A DNA stretch of 64,000 nucleotides, from assembly GCF_018991925.1 (NCBI RefSeq), contig NW_024722158.1:9056420-9120419 (forward strand), in the 5' to 3' direction. The translations under genes were made by a program, and so were the position numbers. A model generated the notes under the pieces. The model was given only the letters and a program-made list of their open reading frames with translations, searched no databases and was not told the origin of the DNA. Position 1 is the stretch's first letter. Every line of letters starts with the position of its first letter. This document shows positions 34,231-47,030 of the stretch, one piece after another. The DNA comes from Homarus americanus. Its lineage: Eukaryota; Arthropoda; Malacostraca; Decapoda; Nephropidae.

Positions 34231-34725
34231 ACACACATCTGATTGGTCGTAATACCACACTTCATCATCTTATTGGTCGTATATACCACACAGCATCACC
34301 TTATTGGTCGTAATACCACACTTCATCATCTTATTGGTCGTAATACCACACTTCATCATCTTATTGGTCGTATATACCACACAGCATCACCTTATTGGTC
34401 GTATATACCACACAGCATCACCTTATTGGTCGTACATACCACACTTCATCATCTTATTGGTCGTAATACCACACTTCATCATCTTATTGGTCGTACATAC
34501 CACACAGCATCACCTTATTGGTCGTATATACCACACAGCATCACCTTATTGGTCGTATATACTACACTTCATCATCTTATTGGTCGTAATACCACACTTC
34601 ATCATCTTATTGGTCGTATATACCACACAGCATCACCTTATTGGTCGTACATACCACACAGCATCACCTTATTGGTCGTACATACCACACAGCATCACCT
34701 TATTGGTCGTAATACCACTCAGCAC
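34228..34725. repeat. 30/31-bp minisatellite carrying ATTGG (inverted CCAAT) in every unit
   Basis: About 16 units alternating two forms: ttattggtcgtaataccaca + cttcatcatc (30 bp) and ttattggtcgtatataccac + acagcatcacc (31 bp). Two- and three-unit blocks recur in the same order, suggesting higher-order amplification. The ATTGGTC core is invariant. Confidence 0.93.
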
Positions 34726-34794
34726 CAGTGCACATTATATAAGTATATTCATCTTTATAAGTAAGTTTATGAGGATGCCTGTGTTACGAGGGAA

Positions 34795-35041
34795 GGTGTG
34801 TGTGTGTGTGTGTTACGAGGGAAGGTGTGTGTGTGTGTGTGTGTTATGAGGGAAGGTGTGTGTGTGTGTGTGTGTTATGAGGGAAGGTGTGTGTGTGTGT
34901 GTGTGTTATGAGGGAAGGTGTGTGTGTGTGTGTTATGAGGGTATGTGTGTGTGTGTGTGTGTTATGAGGGTATGTGTGTGTGTGTGTGTGTGTGTGTTAT
35001 GAGGGTATGTGTGTGTGTTATGAGGGTGTGTGTGTGTGTGT
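34795..35041. repeat. Compound (GT)n / gttatgagggaagg repeat
   Basis: Eight or nine GT tracts of 10-22 bp separated by gttatgagggaag or gttatgagggta. The GT tracts have jumped as part of a ~30-bp unit. Confidence 0.92.
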
Positions 35042-35264
35042 CAGAAGTGAACTTTTTTGTATTATGAATGTTTAAAAAAAATTGCACAAACATGCGTACA
35101 TGTGTGCATGTGCGAGCAACCTGCCTGCAGGCATTCAATGATGTGCATGTGTGTTGCGGATATGTTTGTGCATACATGAGTGCGGGCGAGCTTGCTTATT
35201 TCCTTGTCTGCAAGTGCCTTTGTTGAGTGCGTGTGTCAATTTCTGGACCAATAGGAGACAAGGG

Positions 35265-35395
35265 TGTATGATGATATGTAAGAGTGTGTGATGATGTGAA
35301 AGGGTGTGTGAAGATGTGTATGAGTGTAAGATGATGTGTAAGGGTTTGTGAAGATGTGTAAGATGATGTGTAAGGGTGTGTGATGATGTGCGAAT
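35265..35395. repeat. ~20-bp minisatellite (gtgtgtgatgatgtgtaagg)
   Basis: About six imperfect units with agatgtgtaagg and atgatgtg. Confidence 0.8.
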
Positions 35396-36855
35396 ATTTA
35401 ATTAATACTATTAATTTACAACAATGAAGGACAGTGTATGAGTGAAGATTTGATGGTGTTTACAGGACTCCAGATACTAACAAACCTAAGTTGGCGGGAC
35501 AATACAGTACGTCAGTGGCCTCAACTCTACGGCACCATGATAACCCTTAAAGGTAGTGACAGATTTTCTTAAAACTTGGAACTTTCGACAAAATCCATGA
35601 TCTGATTAAAAGTGATTTGGCGGCCATTTTTACTTCATTAAACTTCTGATAGAGGTGTTCGAGGATATATCGTGTGTTCAACATTAACTCAACACACATA
35701 CAAATTGTCTCTCGTTCTGTTCCCATACGAGTGTAAGAAACGCCTACAATTTCTCACTAAGGGAACATACTATATCCGTGTTGACGAGTGACAGCCTTCA
35801 TAAGACATACAGACGTCAACCTTCTCTTAATGGCTGAAGAAGTGTTTTTAAGTTCTAAGTCTTAATCATATAAGCTCAATAGTATTAAAATAGTGATCAA
35901 TGAGGCATACAACATCTGTTCTAACTTTCACTCTTATGACTTTGAATGTAAATAGAATATGTACATTTTTTTGTGGTGGGGGGGAGGGGAGGTTGTATAA
36001 AACGCATATCCAAGTTGTAGTCATTATTGTACACTAATAATTTCCTTAATAATAAATTCATGCCCATTCATAACTATATCAAGGCGTTAAATATATTCAA
36101 CTTCCATATTTAGGTCCTTGGGGTAATATTAAAACACAAACATTACGAAACGTAGAAAGATTATCTTCCACAGATCAGATGGTTTGTTTACACGAGTCGA
36201 GTTCTTACCGTCTGATCTGAGCTCCGGTGTAAGTGACTCTGGAAGCACATGGGCAGATCCTTCCTCAACAGGTTACAAACACACTGGCGTACACCATCAG
36301 TGTCACCTCGAGTACACTACCTCGCTTGATCCACCATTCATCTCCACTCCTTACACGGTGAACCTCCTAACACTGGATCTGTTGTTTACATGTGTTTCCA
36401 GCCAACACAACAACCACTGTTTACCTACTTCTGGTCTCTACTCCACTTTGTTCACGTAAACATTCGCTCGCCTGTAATACACTTCACATGTTAGTGCTGG
36501 TGTAATTACATCTAACTGTATATAAAGAAAACATTTGATAAATTTACAAAAATACACCTTACCTGTAGCAATAGTGTTACATGAGTGTCGTGTATGTGTA
36601 GGACATACAAGTCTATATGGGTGTAGCATACATACGTGTATAGTGTAGGTAATTTGCATCACTAGGCCTATATAGTTGTAGTGTAAGTATATATTATAAT
36701 TTATCTATTAATGTTATTTTTTCCTTCTACATTGTGTCTACATTTTTACTATTTTTCTCCGAGTTTCAGTCCTCCTCTACACAAACACACACACACCTGC
36801 CACTTTGACAGAGCTGACTGGTAAGACTTCTGATAACCTTATTCCCACTTTACAC
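35396..36855. other. Unique sequence, no gene seen
   Basis: The 91-codon open stretch at 36,184-36,459 (plus) has no domain or splice borders that convince. Confidence 0.35.
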
Positions 36856-36859
36856 GGCA

Positions 36860-38500
36860 CTTCGATATGGTCCCGCCCACTCCTGCTGTCGACAACATTT
36901 CATAAAATGCTTATCATCTTAAATCCTAAAAGTCTTTCATCCAGTCTAAAATAATAACCTCCTCTTTCTGAACAGACAAATACCAAAGCTATTCGGTCAT
37001 TAGCCAAGTAGTTTAACCCACCCTAGTCCTACAACCCATCAGAAATAACGGTTAAAATCGTTATACTTAGTTAGGACTTTCATATCTTTCCTGTCTAGAC
37101 GTGAATAAAACCCTGAGACCTAGTGGTATCCTTCCTCTTACTCTCTAAAAAATAGGTGTCCGAACTTGTTACTGTCTGCTTGGTTATATTTACCTAATTT
37201 GCTCTACTCTTACTGATCCATCCTCTCTTACTGATTCATCCTCTCTGACTGATCCATCCTCTCTGACTGATTCATCCTCTCTGACTGATCCATCCTCTCT
37301 GACTGGTCCATCCACTCTAACTGTTCCATCCTCTCTTGGCATCTACATGACTCGTAGGTCTCAACTCAATCATCTCTGTAGTCAGGGATTCTAGTCACAA
37401 CAGCTACATAAACACCATGAAGAACACCAACTCTTCTCTCACACTCGACAGGATTCCGATTCTAACCGTTCCACCGCAGACTTGCTCACTCGCCCAACTC
37501 GACTGTTCTCCCGATATCTTTGGTGAATGTCATCTGGTTGTCCTTGGCATTTCTTAAGTTTCTGACATAGTATGACATCAGACCTTTACCAAACATTCAT
37601 CTTTTGGGCTTTTTTGTTCCCCTCCAACCACCACTTTTGTGTAGTTTTGGACGGTTCATAATTCAATTCAATTCAATTCAATTCTACTTTCTCACCAATA
37701 CCGGAGTGCCTCAAGGGTTTAATTCTTGCACCTACTCTCTTTTATCTCCATATCAATGACCTCCGCTACTTCCAGCAACACAAGTTCCTCTGTTGACACC
37801 ATTAACCACTATTTTGCCCACCGTCAGTCACGTCTTACAGCAGATCTAACTACCATTATATTGAACTAAGTCCTCGAGTACACATCTCGGAGAAGAGATA
37901 ATATTGTTATATGTATTCAATGTTGCCAAAATTTAACTCTTCCCGTCCCTTGCAAACAAGATAATCTCCATCTTCCACTTGCTTTCAGCAATATTCACAT
38001 TTTAAGAAACTCCACTATCAATATTATTGATCTTTATATAAGTTTTAAAGTTTCCTTGAAACAGCTATATGTCTAAACTGTCCATACTATATACCCGCCA
38101 TGTCTGCCCTCATGTAGCGCCCTGCTCCCACGTGTGGGTTGGTGGTCCACATTCTTCTCACTGTTGAACGAGTTACAGGGTAAAAATATTCGCCATATCA
38201 ACGACCTTCTTATCAGATAGTCCATCTCATTCTCTTTCTTCTGTCATTGTTTCAATTGTAAATGACCAATGAAATATGATCTATTGTTCCCGCCTTTTAG
38301 TCCCAGTTGCAACACACACCATTCTATATCATGCCGCCACTACCTCGTGCAAGTTCCTTTGAATCGAACTTCAACATCAATCAGCTTCGGTCTTTGTATT
38401 TATGGAATGCCCTGACGTCTCACATATTCCATCCATCAACAACTACAACTCTAATCTTGGTGCATTCACTCATTCTTATTACACAGCTAAGTTGAGTATT
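36860..38500 (+). pseudogene. Decayed LINE reverse transcriptase (second Jockey-like family)
   Basis: Scattered but ordered matches in all three plus frames: a PSGILPLTL region (about 37,110, family: GPDGIPPxxLK), STADLLT near 37,470 (family: RSTxDLL), ILAPTLFYLHINDLRYFQQ at about 37,715-37,770 (block B and following), HINDLL-like remnants, and a C-terminal block ASSFESNFNINQLRSLYLWN near 38,350-38,410 (family: F...T..LWNxLP). The catalytic YADD is lost. It carries an 18-bp minisatellite insertion at 37,197-37,335 and an (attca)n tract at 37,660. Very old relic. Confidence 0.55.
37197..37335. repeat. 18-bp minisatellite (catcctctctgactgatc)
   Basis: Seven to eight units inside the LINE relic, with tta/gac and cc/tc variants. 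Confidence 0.85.
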
Positions 38501-39817
38501 TTCATCGTTCTTATCCACGATGTCCTTATCAAGACAAACTTGAGTGTAAACAACATGTGAGTTGCATTACCCTCCAGAGGACACTGTAATGTGTGCCTCC
38601 CCTGATCCACCACAGTTAAAAAAACAAAAAACAAATAAGGACTATGTGGGTGTAGTGTGTACCACACAAGGGGTATGTGGGTGTATATGAATATTGAACA
38701 CCAGAGCAATTTAGGTCTTAGTATTAAACAAAGGTCACATGGATGGGTATGAATACGCTGCACAAAGGCCATGTGGGTGTATGTATGGGTTACACATACT
38801 GTTACCACAGCGGTGTGACGGGTATGTTGGAGTGTGGTGGAGAGATGAAGGAGGAAGGTTGAATTTACGCGTGATACAACATTCAACATTTAGATGAGGC
38901 GATTTACTTGTACAATACACATTTCTGGATTCAAGAATATTAAGTCGTAAATACAATATAAAATTTATAGCTTCTTCAATAAGCTACTTTTTATATGTAT
39001 TATAATTATTACTAAACATTTTAAAGTTAATTGTGTGTTTGCATTGTTCCTCCCCTAACATTAGTTAAGATATGTGGTCTAATTTTCTCATTTGAAAAAC
39101 ATATTGCTTGGTTTAATTTGAAACAGCAGGAGAGCTGGGGTAACAGGGCCCCGTGTGCTGTGTTACCTGCCTGGGAACATGATGAAGGCTTCCAATATAA
39201 TAATCCCACGTTGAAAGGTAAACATACAGTTAAATTTAAAAGGTCGTATTTCTTGTGCTATTTGACATTATCGTAAGAAGCTAACATTATTTACAATCTA
39301 TTCACAGTCTATAATCTAAAAAATATACTATTAGGAACGCAAAATACTTAATTTACAATATAAAAAGACAAAGCACATTGTAGAGAGACAGAGAAGGTAA
39401 TCAACACACTCGGACCGTGGCAGAATACGACTTACCGAGGAGAAAACAGAGACTCGACACTGTTAGACTCGGTAACATTAGTTCAGATCTCTTGTTGACA
39501 GTAAATTAGTGCCCTTCGTCCGCCTACAAGTCTCCGTCCAACAGTCTGTTATTAAGTAGTGACAGATGAACTTTGTTGGCAGTATCAAACAAGAAGAGCC
39601 TAGCTGACACAGTTATCAGAGGATCATTTACAGCCACAGACAACTCTACACAGTTACATTAATTACTTTATAAATTTTATAACTTAGCTGACGTGGACTT
39701 TAAGACAGACACGAGAGACAGATACGAACCAAAGAAGGAACGGACGTACGGAAGGACTGATTCACGGAACCAATTACTGTACTGTATCGTCACCAACTTG
39801 GCTGAGTGAGGGATAAT

Positions 39818-39819
<2 letters not shown>
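38501..39819. other. Unique sequence, no gene seen
   Basis: Open stretches at 38,479-38,956 (minus) are low-quality and domain-free. 38,640-38,800 contains three loose copies of gtgggtgta(g/t)tgt. Confidence 0.35.

Positions 39820-39881
<62 letters not shown>
39820..39881. repeat. (CA)n microsatellite
   Basis: About 30 CA dinucleotides, followed by an alternating purine-pyrimidine gcacgcacgcgcgcacac stretch (39,918-39,972) that could adopt Z-DNA. Confidence 0.96.
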
Positions 39882-39882
<1 letters not shown>

Positions 39883-39989
39883 ACGTGTAACTGAGTCAGT
39901 TAGTCAGGCATACACGCTGACGCAAGCATGCACGCATGCACGTGCAAGCACGCACGCGCGCACACACACACGCACCAGTAGCTGTAAAG

Positions 39990-41370
39990 ACCTAAATAAT
40001 GTCTTGTATAATGAGATAGTAAAGCAATGATGAGTCACATACACCAGTAGTGAAGATGCAGCTAGTATGGGTCAGCATACAGTATGTCAGCTGCAGTTTT
40101 GATAGTGAGTGATGTTATCAACACGGGCATGGGAGGATATAGTGCTATACAGTAAACTGTGTCGGGTTGTTAACGTAGATACAATGAAACATGACAATAT
40201 ATCTTTTTGTTTATAACAATATTAAATTAGATTTTAGATCATTATTTTATGTGGATGATGGGAATTAATATTATGAAAACATGTTTCTCGTTAACACTTA
40301 TTTGTGGACTAACAATAATTCCCTAATTAACTTTAATGGATCATGAAATTGTTCATAAATGAATTGTTACTGAACATAACGCTCGACTGATCATTAGTTT
40401 GTAAACAATTTCTTTGGTATTTATTAGACATAATGTCATCGTTTATGAGTTTCATTCAATGAATAAAACGTAACTCACACACAAGTTAAAACAACTTATG
40501 CCTCGTGGAAATTAAACACAGATAAAAGGCTTAACAAAAGTGTGTGAGAAGCATAGTAAGAAAACATAGAGTACTCACTACATTAAGAGTTACATATGCA
40601 TGGTAAAATATTTGTCAGTCATCTTACTGAAATTTCAGGTCACTAATTCTTGCCATTAATAAACCTAGTTTGATATTGATCACTTAATACAAAGGGCAAC
40701 ACAGGATGGGGACAATGTTTACAAAACACTCTAGAGTAAAACCAACAACTTTGGCGAGTCTGTCGAGAAGTGAAGTGATTTTCGTGTTTTATCACAGCAA
40801 CGCCAGGAGCATGAGCGGTTTTCTACTGTACTGTACATGCTCATCAAAAAATGTTACATGCACTACTTACAAATGTTATTATGTACAAATTTTTCCTCAA
40901 GACATGAGTATCCCATGATCTCTTTCTTGTGTTTTAGGATTATAAACTTATTGCAATTTCCCTGTCACAAAGGCGTAATATAAAGTGTATCTTACAGCAT
41001 TACACTTAACTACAGGAACTGAACTCCTCTTATTTATGGTAAAATTTCCACGGAAATGGCTTGACAGAAACAAACTACTGACCTCAAAAACATGGAATAT
41101 TGCACATCAAATATGACGAGATACAATGACTCTCTGTCCAAGGACACTCCTTTTACCTCGAGTCTGACTTATAGAATACTGTACTGTATAGTTTTGTCAT
41201 GCTCAAGAAGTGTCACTGTTAGCTTTTGGTTAAACCTTGGAAGTTTTTTGTTCATTACAAAAACAATTAAGGGAAGCCTAGTGTAAACCAACACCTTTCC
41301 CACGGAGGAATGGTAAGTCTACGATGGGGTAATTTTAAAGCCCCTTTAACCCTCTGGTAGATCATTAATT
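39990..41370. other. AT-rich unique sequence, no gene seen
   Basis: No exon-like stretch, RNA gene or tandem repeat recognised downstream of the transporter gene. Confidence 0.4.
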
Positions 41371-41373
41371 TCC

Positions 41374-41379
41374 TTTATT
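41374..41379 (-). promoter_or_regulatory. Possible polyadenylation signal of the SLC16-like gene
   Basis: AATAAA on the minus strand, the first canonical hexamer I find after the TAG stop at 42,131. It would give a 3' UTR of about 750 nt containing the whole 48-bp repeat. The position is plausible, but no transcript evidence is available. Confidence 0.3.
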
Positions 41380-41819
41380 TTCTGTAGTGCCCCTGTCACG
41401 GTTATGTATGTTGAAGTGATGTTGACTCAACTGTTACTGGGACTCTTGAACAGTTTATGTTATTGTGGCTAAACTGTCAGTCCCGTCACCCTCACAGCAA
41501 AATGCTGCTGCTGCCATTACATGCTGTGTTTCACTGCCGCTGCCGTGTCGTGTACAGCGCTTCTGAGAGTCATCATGAATCTTCAGGACAGCAAGTTTAA
41601 CTGGTATGCCACCTGCGTTCAGTATTACTGAACTGTTTACTGCAGCATGGATGTTCAGTGCAGTGTGATGGTTCACCTGTGCACGATTGTTCATCTGTGC
41701 CTGAATATTCTGCAGAGTAAGACTGCTCAGCACCATGTGGTTCTTCAACACCCTGTGAGTGATGAACATACCAAGGGCTTCGTGAACCCTGTGACTCTGT
41801 GGTGCACTGCAGGTGTTCG

Positions 41820-42095
41820 TCATAGTATGACTGCTGACTGTGGCAGGTGTGTGCTGGTGACAGTTCATCACAGCATGACTGATGACTGCCGTAGGCGTGT
41901 GCTGGTGAGTGTTCATCACAGCATGACTGTTGACTGCGGCAGGTGTGTGCTGGTGAGTGTTCATCATAGCATGACTGATGACTGCCGTAGGTGTGTGCTG
42001 GTGAGTGTTCATCATAGCATGACTGTTGACTACGGCAGGTGTGTGCTGGTGAGTGTTCATCACAGCATGAATGGTGACTGCGGCAGGTATGTGTT
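41820..42095. repeat. 48-bp tandem repeat just after the transporter stop codon
   Basis: About six units of 48 bp (core gtgtgctggtgagtgttcat, then ca(c/t)agcatgactg(a/t)tgactgc). Units alternate two variants: tgatgactgccgtagg and tgttgactgcggcagg. Length divisible by three keeps several frames open on both strands, including the frame of the transporter after its TAG. Confidence 0.92.
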
Positions 42096-42130
42096 GGTGA
42101 CGGGGCTTGAACCGTGACTGGCACCCGGGG

Positions 42131-43017
42131 CTACACTGAGGTGGTCATCTCCTCTATGACGGTGATATTGCGACGGGGGCGGGGGGGAGGCGCTCGCCTC
42201 AGTATGGGCGGGCGTGGCACTGGTGGTACATTGTATTCGTGTGTGGGGTGCAGCCGTCTCACACCCACACTGACACTCCCACTACTGCTCACTTGCCCGA
42301 GCCTGGCTAAACCCTCGGGCTCACTGAAGCTCACACCACTGGTTTGCCGTAAGCGTCTCCCCGCCGGGTGTATTGGCACTTTGGGCTGCAGTGGTCTGGC
42401 TATGGGCTCGTCATCCTCATCCTCGGCATCAAAGTCCATGTTGTCTTGACAGTCATTGAAAAACACATTATCATATTTACAGGAGGAGACACACTCGCCC
42501 ACATAGTCATAGTAGTGGTCCAACAAACCCTCCTCAGAGATGCACGTAAGGAGCTCTGGCTTGAGCCGCGGCTCCATCACGTCCACTGAGGTCGCAAATG
42601 ATATAGTTTTCCCCAGTTTGTTGAAGACGTGCGCTTTACTGGGGTCGTGTATCTGGGGGTTGAGAGGTGGCGGAGGTGGAGCACTGGGGTCGGCTCCGCA
42701 CGTACACACCGGCCCAGCAATCTGGGGTGAGGCTGTTACTGTAGTCTTCGGCACGCCTCCACCGCCACCTCCAACACCACTAGCACCAACTGCACCACCA
42801 CCACCACCACCGCCACCACCACCTCCCCCATTCTCCAGAGGGAGGGCGTAAGGGTCGTGGGGGACATGGGAGTCAACTGTGGTGAAGGATACACTGGTGT
42901 CGTGCTTGGCCATCCGCTCCTTGAAGTAGTTGAGGAGGAAGAGACAAGAGGCGCCCGACAGGAGGAAGAAGCTGGCGAAGAAGTAGCCGGTCTTGGCGGT
43001 GCTCTCGTTAATGTAAC
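42131..43017 (-). CDS. SLC16-like transporter terminal exon E (helix 12 and cytoplasmic tail)
   Basis: 887 nt: 2 bases, 294 codons and a TAG stop. The acceptor is atctccccag. It begins GYINESTAKTGYFFASFF and continues into helix 12 (FFLLSGASCLFLLNYF). The tail after KERMAKHDTSVSF carries a run of about a dozen glycines and a second Gly cluster, a Pro run (PSAPPPPPLNP), a conserved-looking block (HVFNKLGKTISFATSVDVME; ELLTCISEEGLLDHYYDYV), an acidic patch, Pro/Arg stretches and a final T-T-S-V. The TSV end fits a class I PDZ ligand (S/T-x-hydrophobic). High GC and third-position bias, unlike the AT-rich surroundings, support real coding. A 48-bp repeat starts about 40-60 nt past the stop. Confidence 0.9.
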
Positions 43018-46000
43018 CTGGGGAGATAATAAGTTGGCTTCTAACTACTTGTAATTCGGACCTAATACACTAATTACTATCGAGTTATAAGTAACATGAC
43101 CAAGAAACTTTAAACATTAACACTCCTATATACTGTACGGACACCCCCTGGACATACATAAGAACATAAGAAAGTGGGACACTGCAGGAGGCCGACTGGC
43201 CCATACAGGGCAGATCCCATTCACACCCATCCCAGCACTTCCATGTGCCTATCCAACTTCGTCTTGAAGCTCCCTAGCGTCCCCAATCCTACTATAGCAC
43301 TCGGAAGCCTATTCCACATATCCACAACTCTATTACAGTACAGCCTATTACCCTTATCACTCCACACCTACCATAACCCTCAGCTACCATACACTAAAAT
43401 GTGTCACTACTCCTCAACCATACATTACAATGCACCACTACTTGTCAACCCACAACCCAGGAGCACCACTAACTACCGTCAACATTTACACTACCACCAT
43501 CTCAGCCACTGGCACTAACAGCTGTGACTTAATGTTTCCACGCACCAGTGATGGGGATGCCGAAGAGGATGGGGAGGGCTGTAGCACCCTGGATGAAGCC
43601 CCAGGCACGGGAGAAGTGTCTTGCCCGAACCTTCTCCAGCGTCAGCATCTGGAAGGCGTAGTGAGCACCCCCCAGTAGGAGGCCGTAAAGCCACATGAAG
43701 AGCACGTAACCGTAGTAGCCACGCACCGCCGTCAGCGCCAGCATGGTCACACCTGTAGCAGATAAACGTAAGTCTTCGCGTACTAGCACACAAAATCAAG
43801 CAATGTTAGTTAACTTGTTCACCTTCACTCACCTTGACAGTCCAGTACTTGGCATGGCATAGTACTGAAATTTTTTTCATTATTGAGAAATAAAATACTA
43901 TGAAATCTTAACTCAGGCCTTGAGAAACACCTGGCACTGAGAACAACTCACCTGTCACCGTCATCATTACCTATCAGTCATAATTCTCATCGTATATATG
44001 TCTTTGAATCCAATAAACACCTTTACCATCAATACAGTTCATTCCTGATTATTTTGTTTTTGATTCTCACAGACGTCTGGCTCCCTCCTTTATTCCTCAC
44101 ATCTCTTGTTCACATCTTCATCTCTCCCTCTTCGTCCACCTCACTCACCAATACACTTGCCTTCACCACTCACCAAAACACCTTCCATCACCACTCACCA
44201 ATACACCCTCCTTCACCACTCACCAATACACACACTCCTTCACCACTCACCAAAACACCTTCCATCACCACTCACCAATACACCCTCCTTCACCACTCAC
44301 CAATACACCCTCCTTCACCACTCACCAATACACACTCCTTCACCACTCACCAATACACCTTCCTTCACCACTCACCAATAAACCTTCCTTCACCACTCAC
44401 CAATACACCTTCCTTCACCACTCACCAATACACCTTCCTTCACCACTCACCAATACACCTTCCTTCACCACTCACCAATACACCCTCCTTCACCACTCAC
44501 CAATACACCTTCCTTCACCACTCACCAATACACCTTCCTTCACCACTCATCAATACATCCTTCCTTCACCACTTCACCAGCACACCTTCCTTTCACCTTT
44601 CACTATTACTACACCTCTTCACTCACTCACCAATACACACACTCCTCTCACCACTCATTAACACACACCTTCCTTCCACCACTCACCACACACACACCTT
44701 CACACCACCACACACCTTCCTTCACCACCCACCATCACACCTCCTCTCACCACTACCAATACACACACTCCTTCACCATTAATACACACCTTCCTTCACC
44801 ACTCATCAATACACCTCCTTCACCACTCACCAACAGCACCTCCTTCACCATCATTAATACACCTTCTTCACCACTCACCAATACACACACCTTCACCACC
44901 ACATCACACCTTCCTTCACCACTCACCAATACACACACTCCTTCACCACCATTAATAATCTTCCTTCACCACTCACCAACAATACACACACCCTTCACCA
45001 CCACATCACACACCTTCCTTCACCACTCATCAATACACCTTCCTTCACCACCACCAATACACCTTCCTTCACCACTCATACACCTTCCTTCACCACCTCA
45101 CCACTTACATACTCCTTCACCACTCTACCTAGCTTAATCTTCCTCTTCACCACTCATTAATACACCTTCCTTCACCACTCACTCAATACACACACCTTCA
45201 CCACTCATCAATACACTTTCCTTCACCACTACCAATACACCTTCCTTCACCACTATTAATACACTCTTCCTTCACCACTCACCAATACACACACTCCTTC
45301 ACTCCACTCATTAATACACCTTCCTTCACCACCATCAATACACCCTTCCTTCACCACTCACCAACACACCTTCCTTCACCACTCACTAATACACACACTC
45401 CTTCACCAGATTCATTAATACACCTTCTTCACCACTCATTAATACACCTTCCTTCACCACTCACCAATACACCTTCCTTCACCACTCACCAATACACACA
45501 CTCCTTCACCACTCACCAATACACCTTCCTTCACCACTCATCAATACACCTTCCTTCACCACTCACCAATACACACACTCCTTCACCACTCATCAATACA
45601 CCTTCCTTCACCACTCACCAATACACCTTATCTGTCTGTCTGGCTATTGATCTTTTCACCTTCTTGTCCAATTTTCTTTCTACCTCAAAAAGCTTCACAA
45701 GATCACGGTGATAATAAAAACGAATGGATATATATAGCAGACTACCATATACACTCATACAGGAGGCTTGGGTGTTAAATAACTCAGCCAGCCATGTCCC
45801 AAAACAATAGTCCACAGGATATATATGGCGCTATCTGTCGGCTTTTGTTTTATGGCTCGACTATATTTATTTTTGTTTTCATAACTAAATTTTGAGCACC
45901 TGAACATTAGACACCCTAGTTTGTTGTACCCGAAGATTAGATACCCCAGCTTATTGTACCTGATGATTAGACACCCCCAGCTTATTGTACCTGATGATTA

Positions 46001-46992
46001 GACACCCCCAGCTTATTGTACCTGATGATTAGACACCCCCAGCTTATTGTACCTGATGATTAGACACCCCCAGCTTATTGTACCTGATAATTAGACACCC
46101 CCAGCTTATTGTACCTGATAATTAGACACCCCCAGCTTATTGTACCTGATGATTAGACACCCCTAGCTTATTGTACATGAAGATTAGACACCCCCAGCTT
46201 ATTGTACCTGATGATTAGGACACCCCAGCCATTGTAGATTAGACACCCCAACTTATTGTACCTGAAGATTAGACACCCCCAGCTTATTGTACATGAAGAT
46301 TAGACACCCCCAGCTTATTGTACATGAAGATTAGACACCCCAGCTTATTGTACCTGAAGAATATAACACGTTTATCTTACCTGAAGATCAGATACACTAC
46401 CTTATTGCACCTGAAGATTAAACACCCGGTACACCCAATAAGCCACACCCAGTAAGCCACACCCGGTCCACCCAATAAGCCACACCAAGTAAGCCACACC
46501 CGGTACACCCAATAAGCCACACCAAGTAAGCCACACCCGGTACACCCAATAAGCCACACCCAGTAAGCCACACCCGGTACACCCAATAAGCCACACCCAG
46601 TACACCCAATAAGCCACACCAAGTAAGCCACACCCGGTACTAACCCAGACCGTAGATGGAGGCTTGACACAGGTACTGACGAGAGATCATACACTGGGCA
46701 CTCTGCTTCACCACAATGAGACCGAAGCCAATACAGCCAAGAGCGTAGGCAAACCCGAGGAAAGTCTGCAGCAGGATTAGAGCAGAGTCCTCCAGTCCTT
46801 CCCGCTGAGCTCCTAGGATCTGTAGGAACCATACCAGCTGAGTTATATAGTTAGCATCTATCTGGATAACCGGCAATCTAGGTATATATGTATAGTATAT
46901 CCGGCTATTAGGCTATTCACCTATCTTGTTATCTATCTGGCTATTCTTCTATTATGTTATCTGTATATCCGGCTATGTGTCTGGGTATTTAT

Positions 46993-47030
<38 letters not shown>

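Noticed and set aside
41455..42124. Minus- and plus-strand ORFs of 156-202 codons over the 48-bp repeat as independent genes
   Set aside because: They overlap the probable 3' UTR of the transporter and reflect a repeat length divisible by three. Only the frame continuing from the transporter is discussed, as possible readthrough.
42368..42851. Plus-strand ORFs opposite the terminal transporter exon
   Set aside because: Antisense shadows produced by the high-GC coding exon and its Gly/Pro codon runs.
44054..44782. 242-codon plus-strand ORF rich in His, Ser, Pro, Thr
   Set aside because: Lies within the 25-bp intronic minisatellite on the opposite strand from the gene. No domain.
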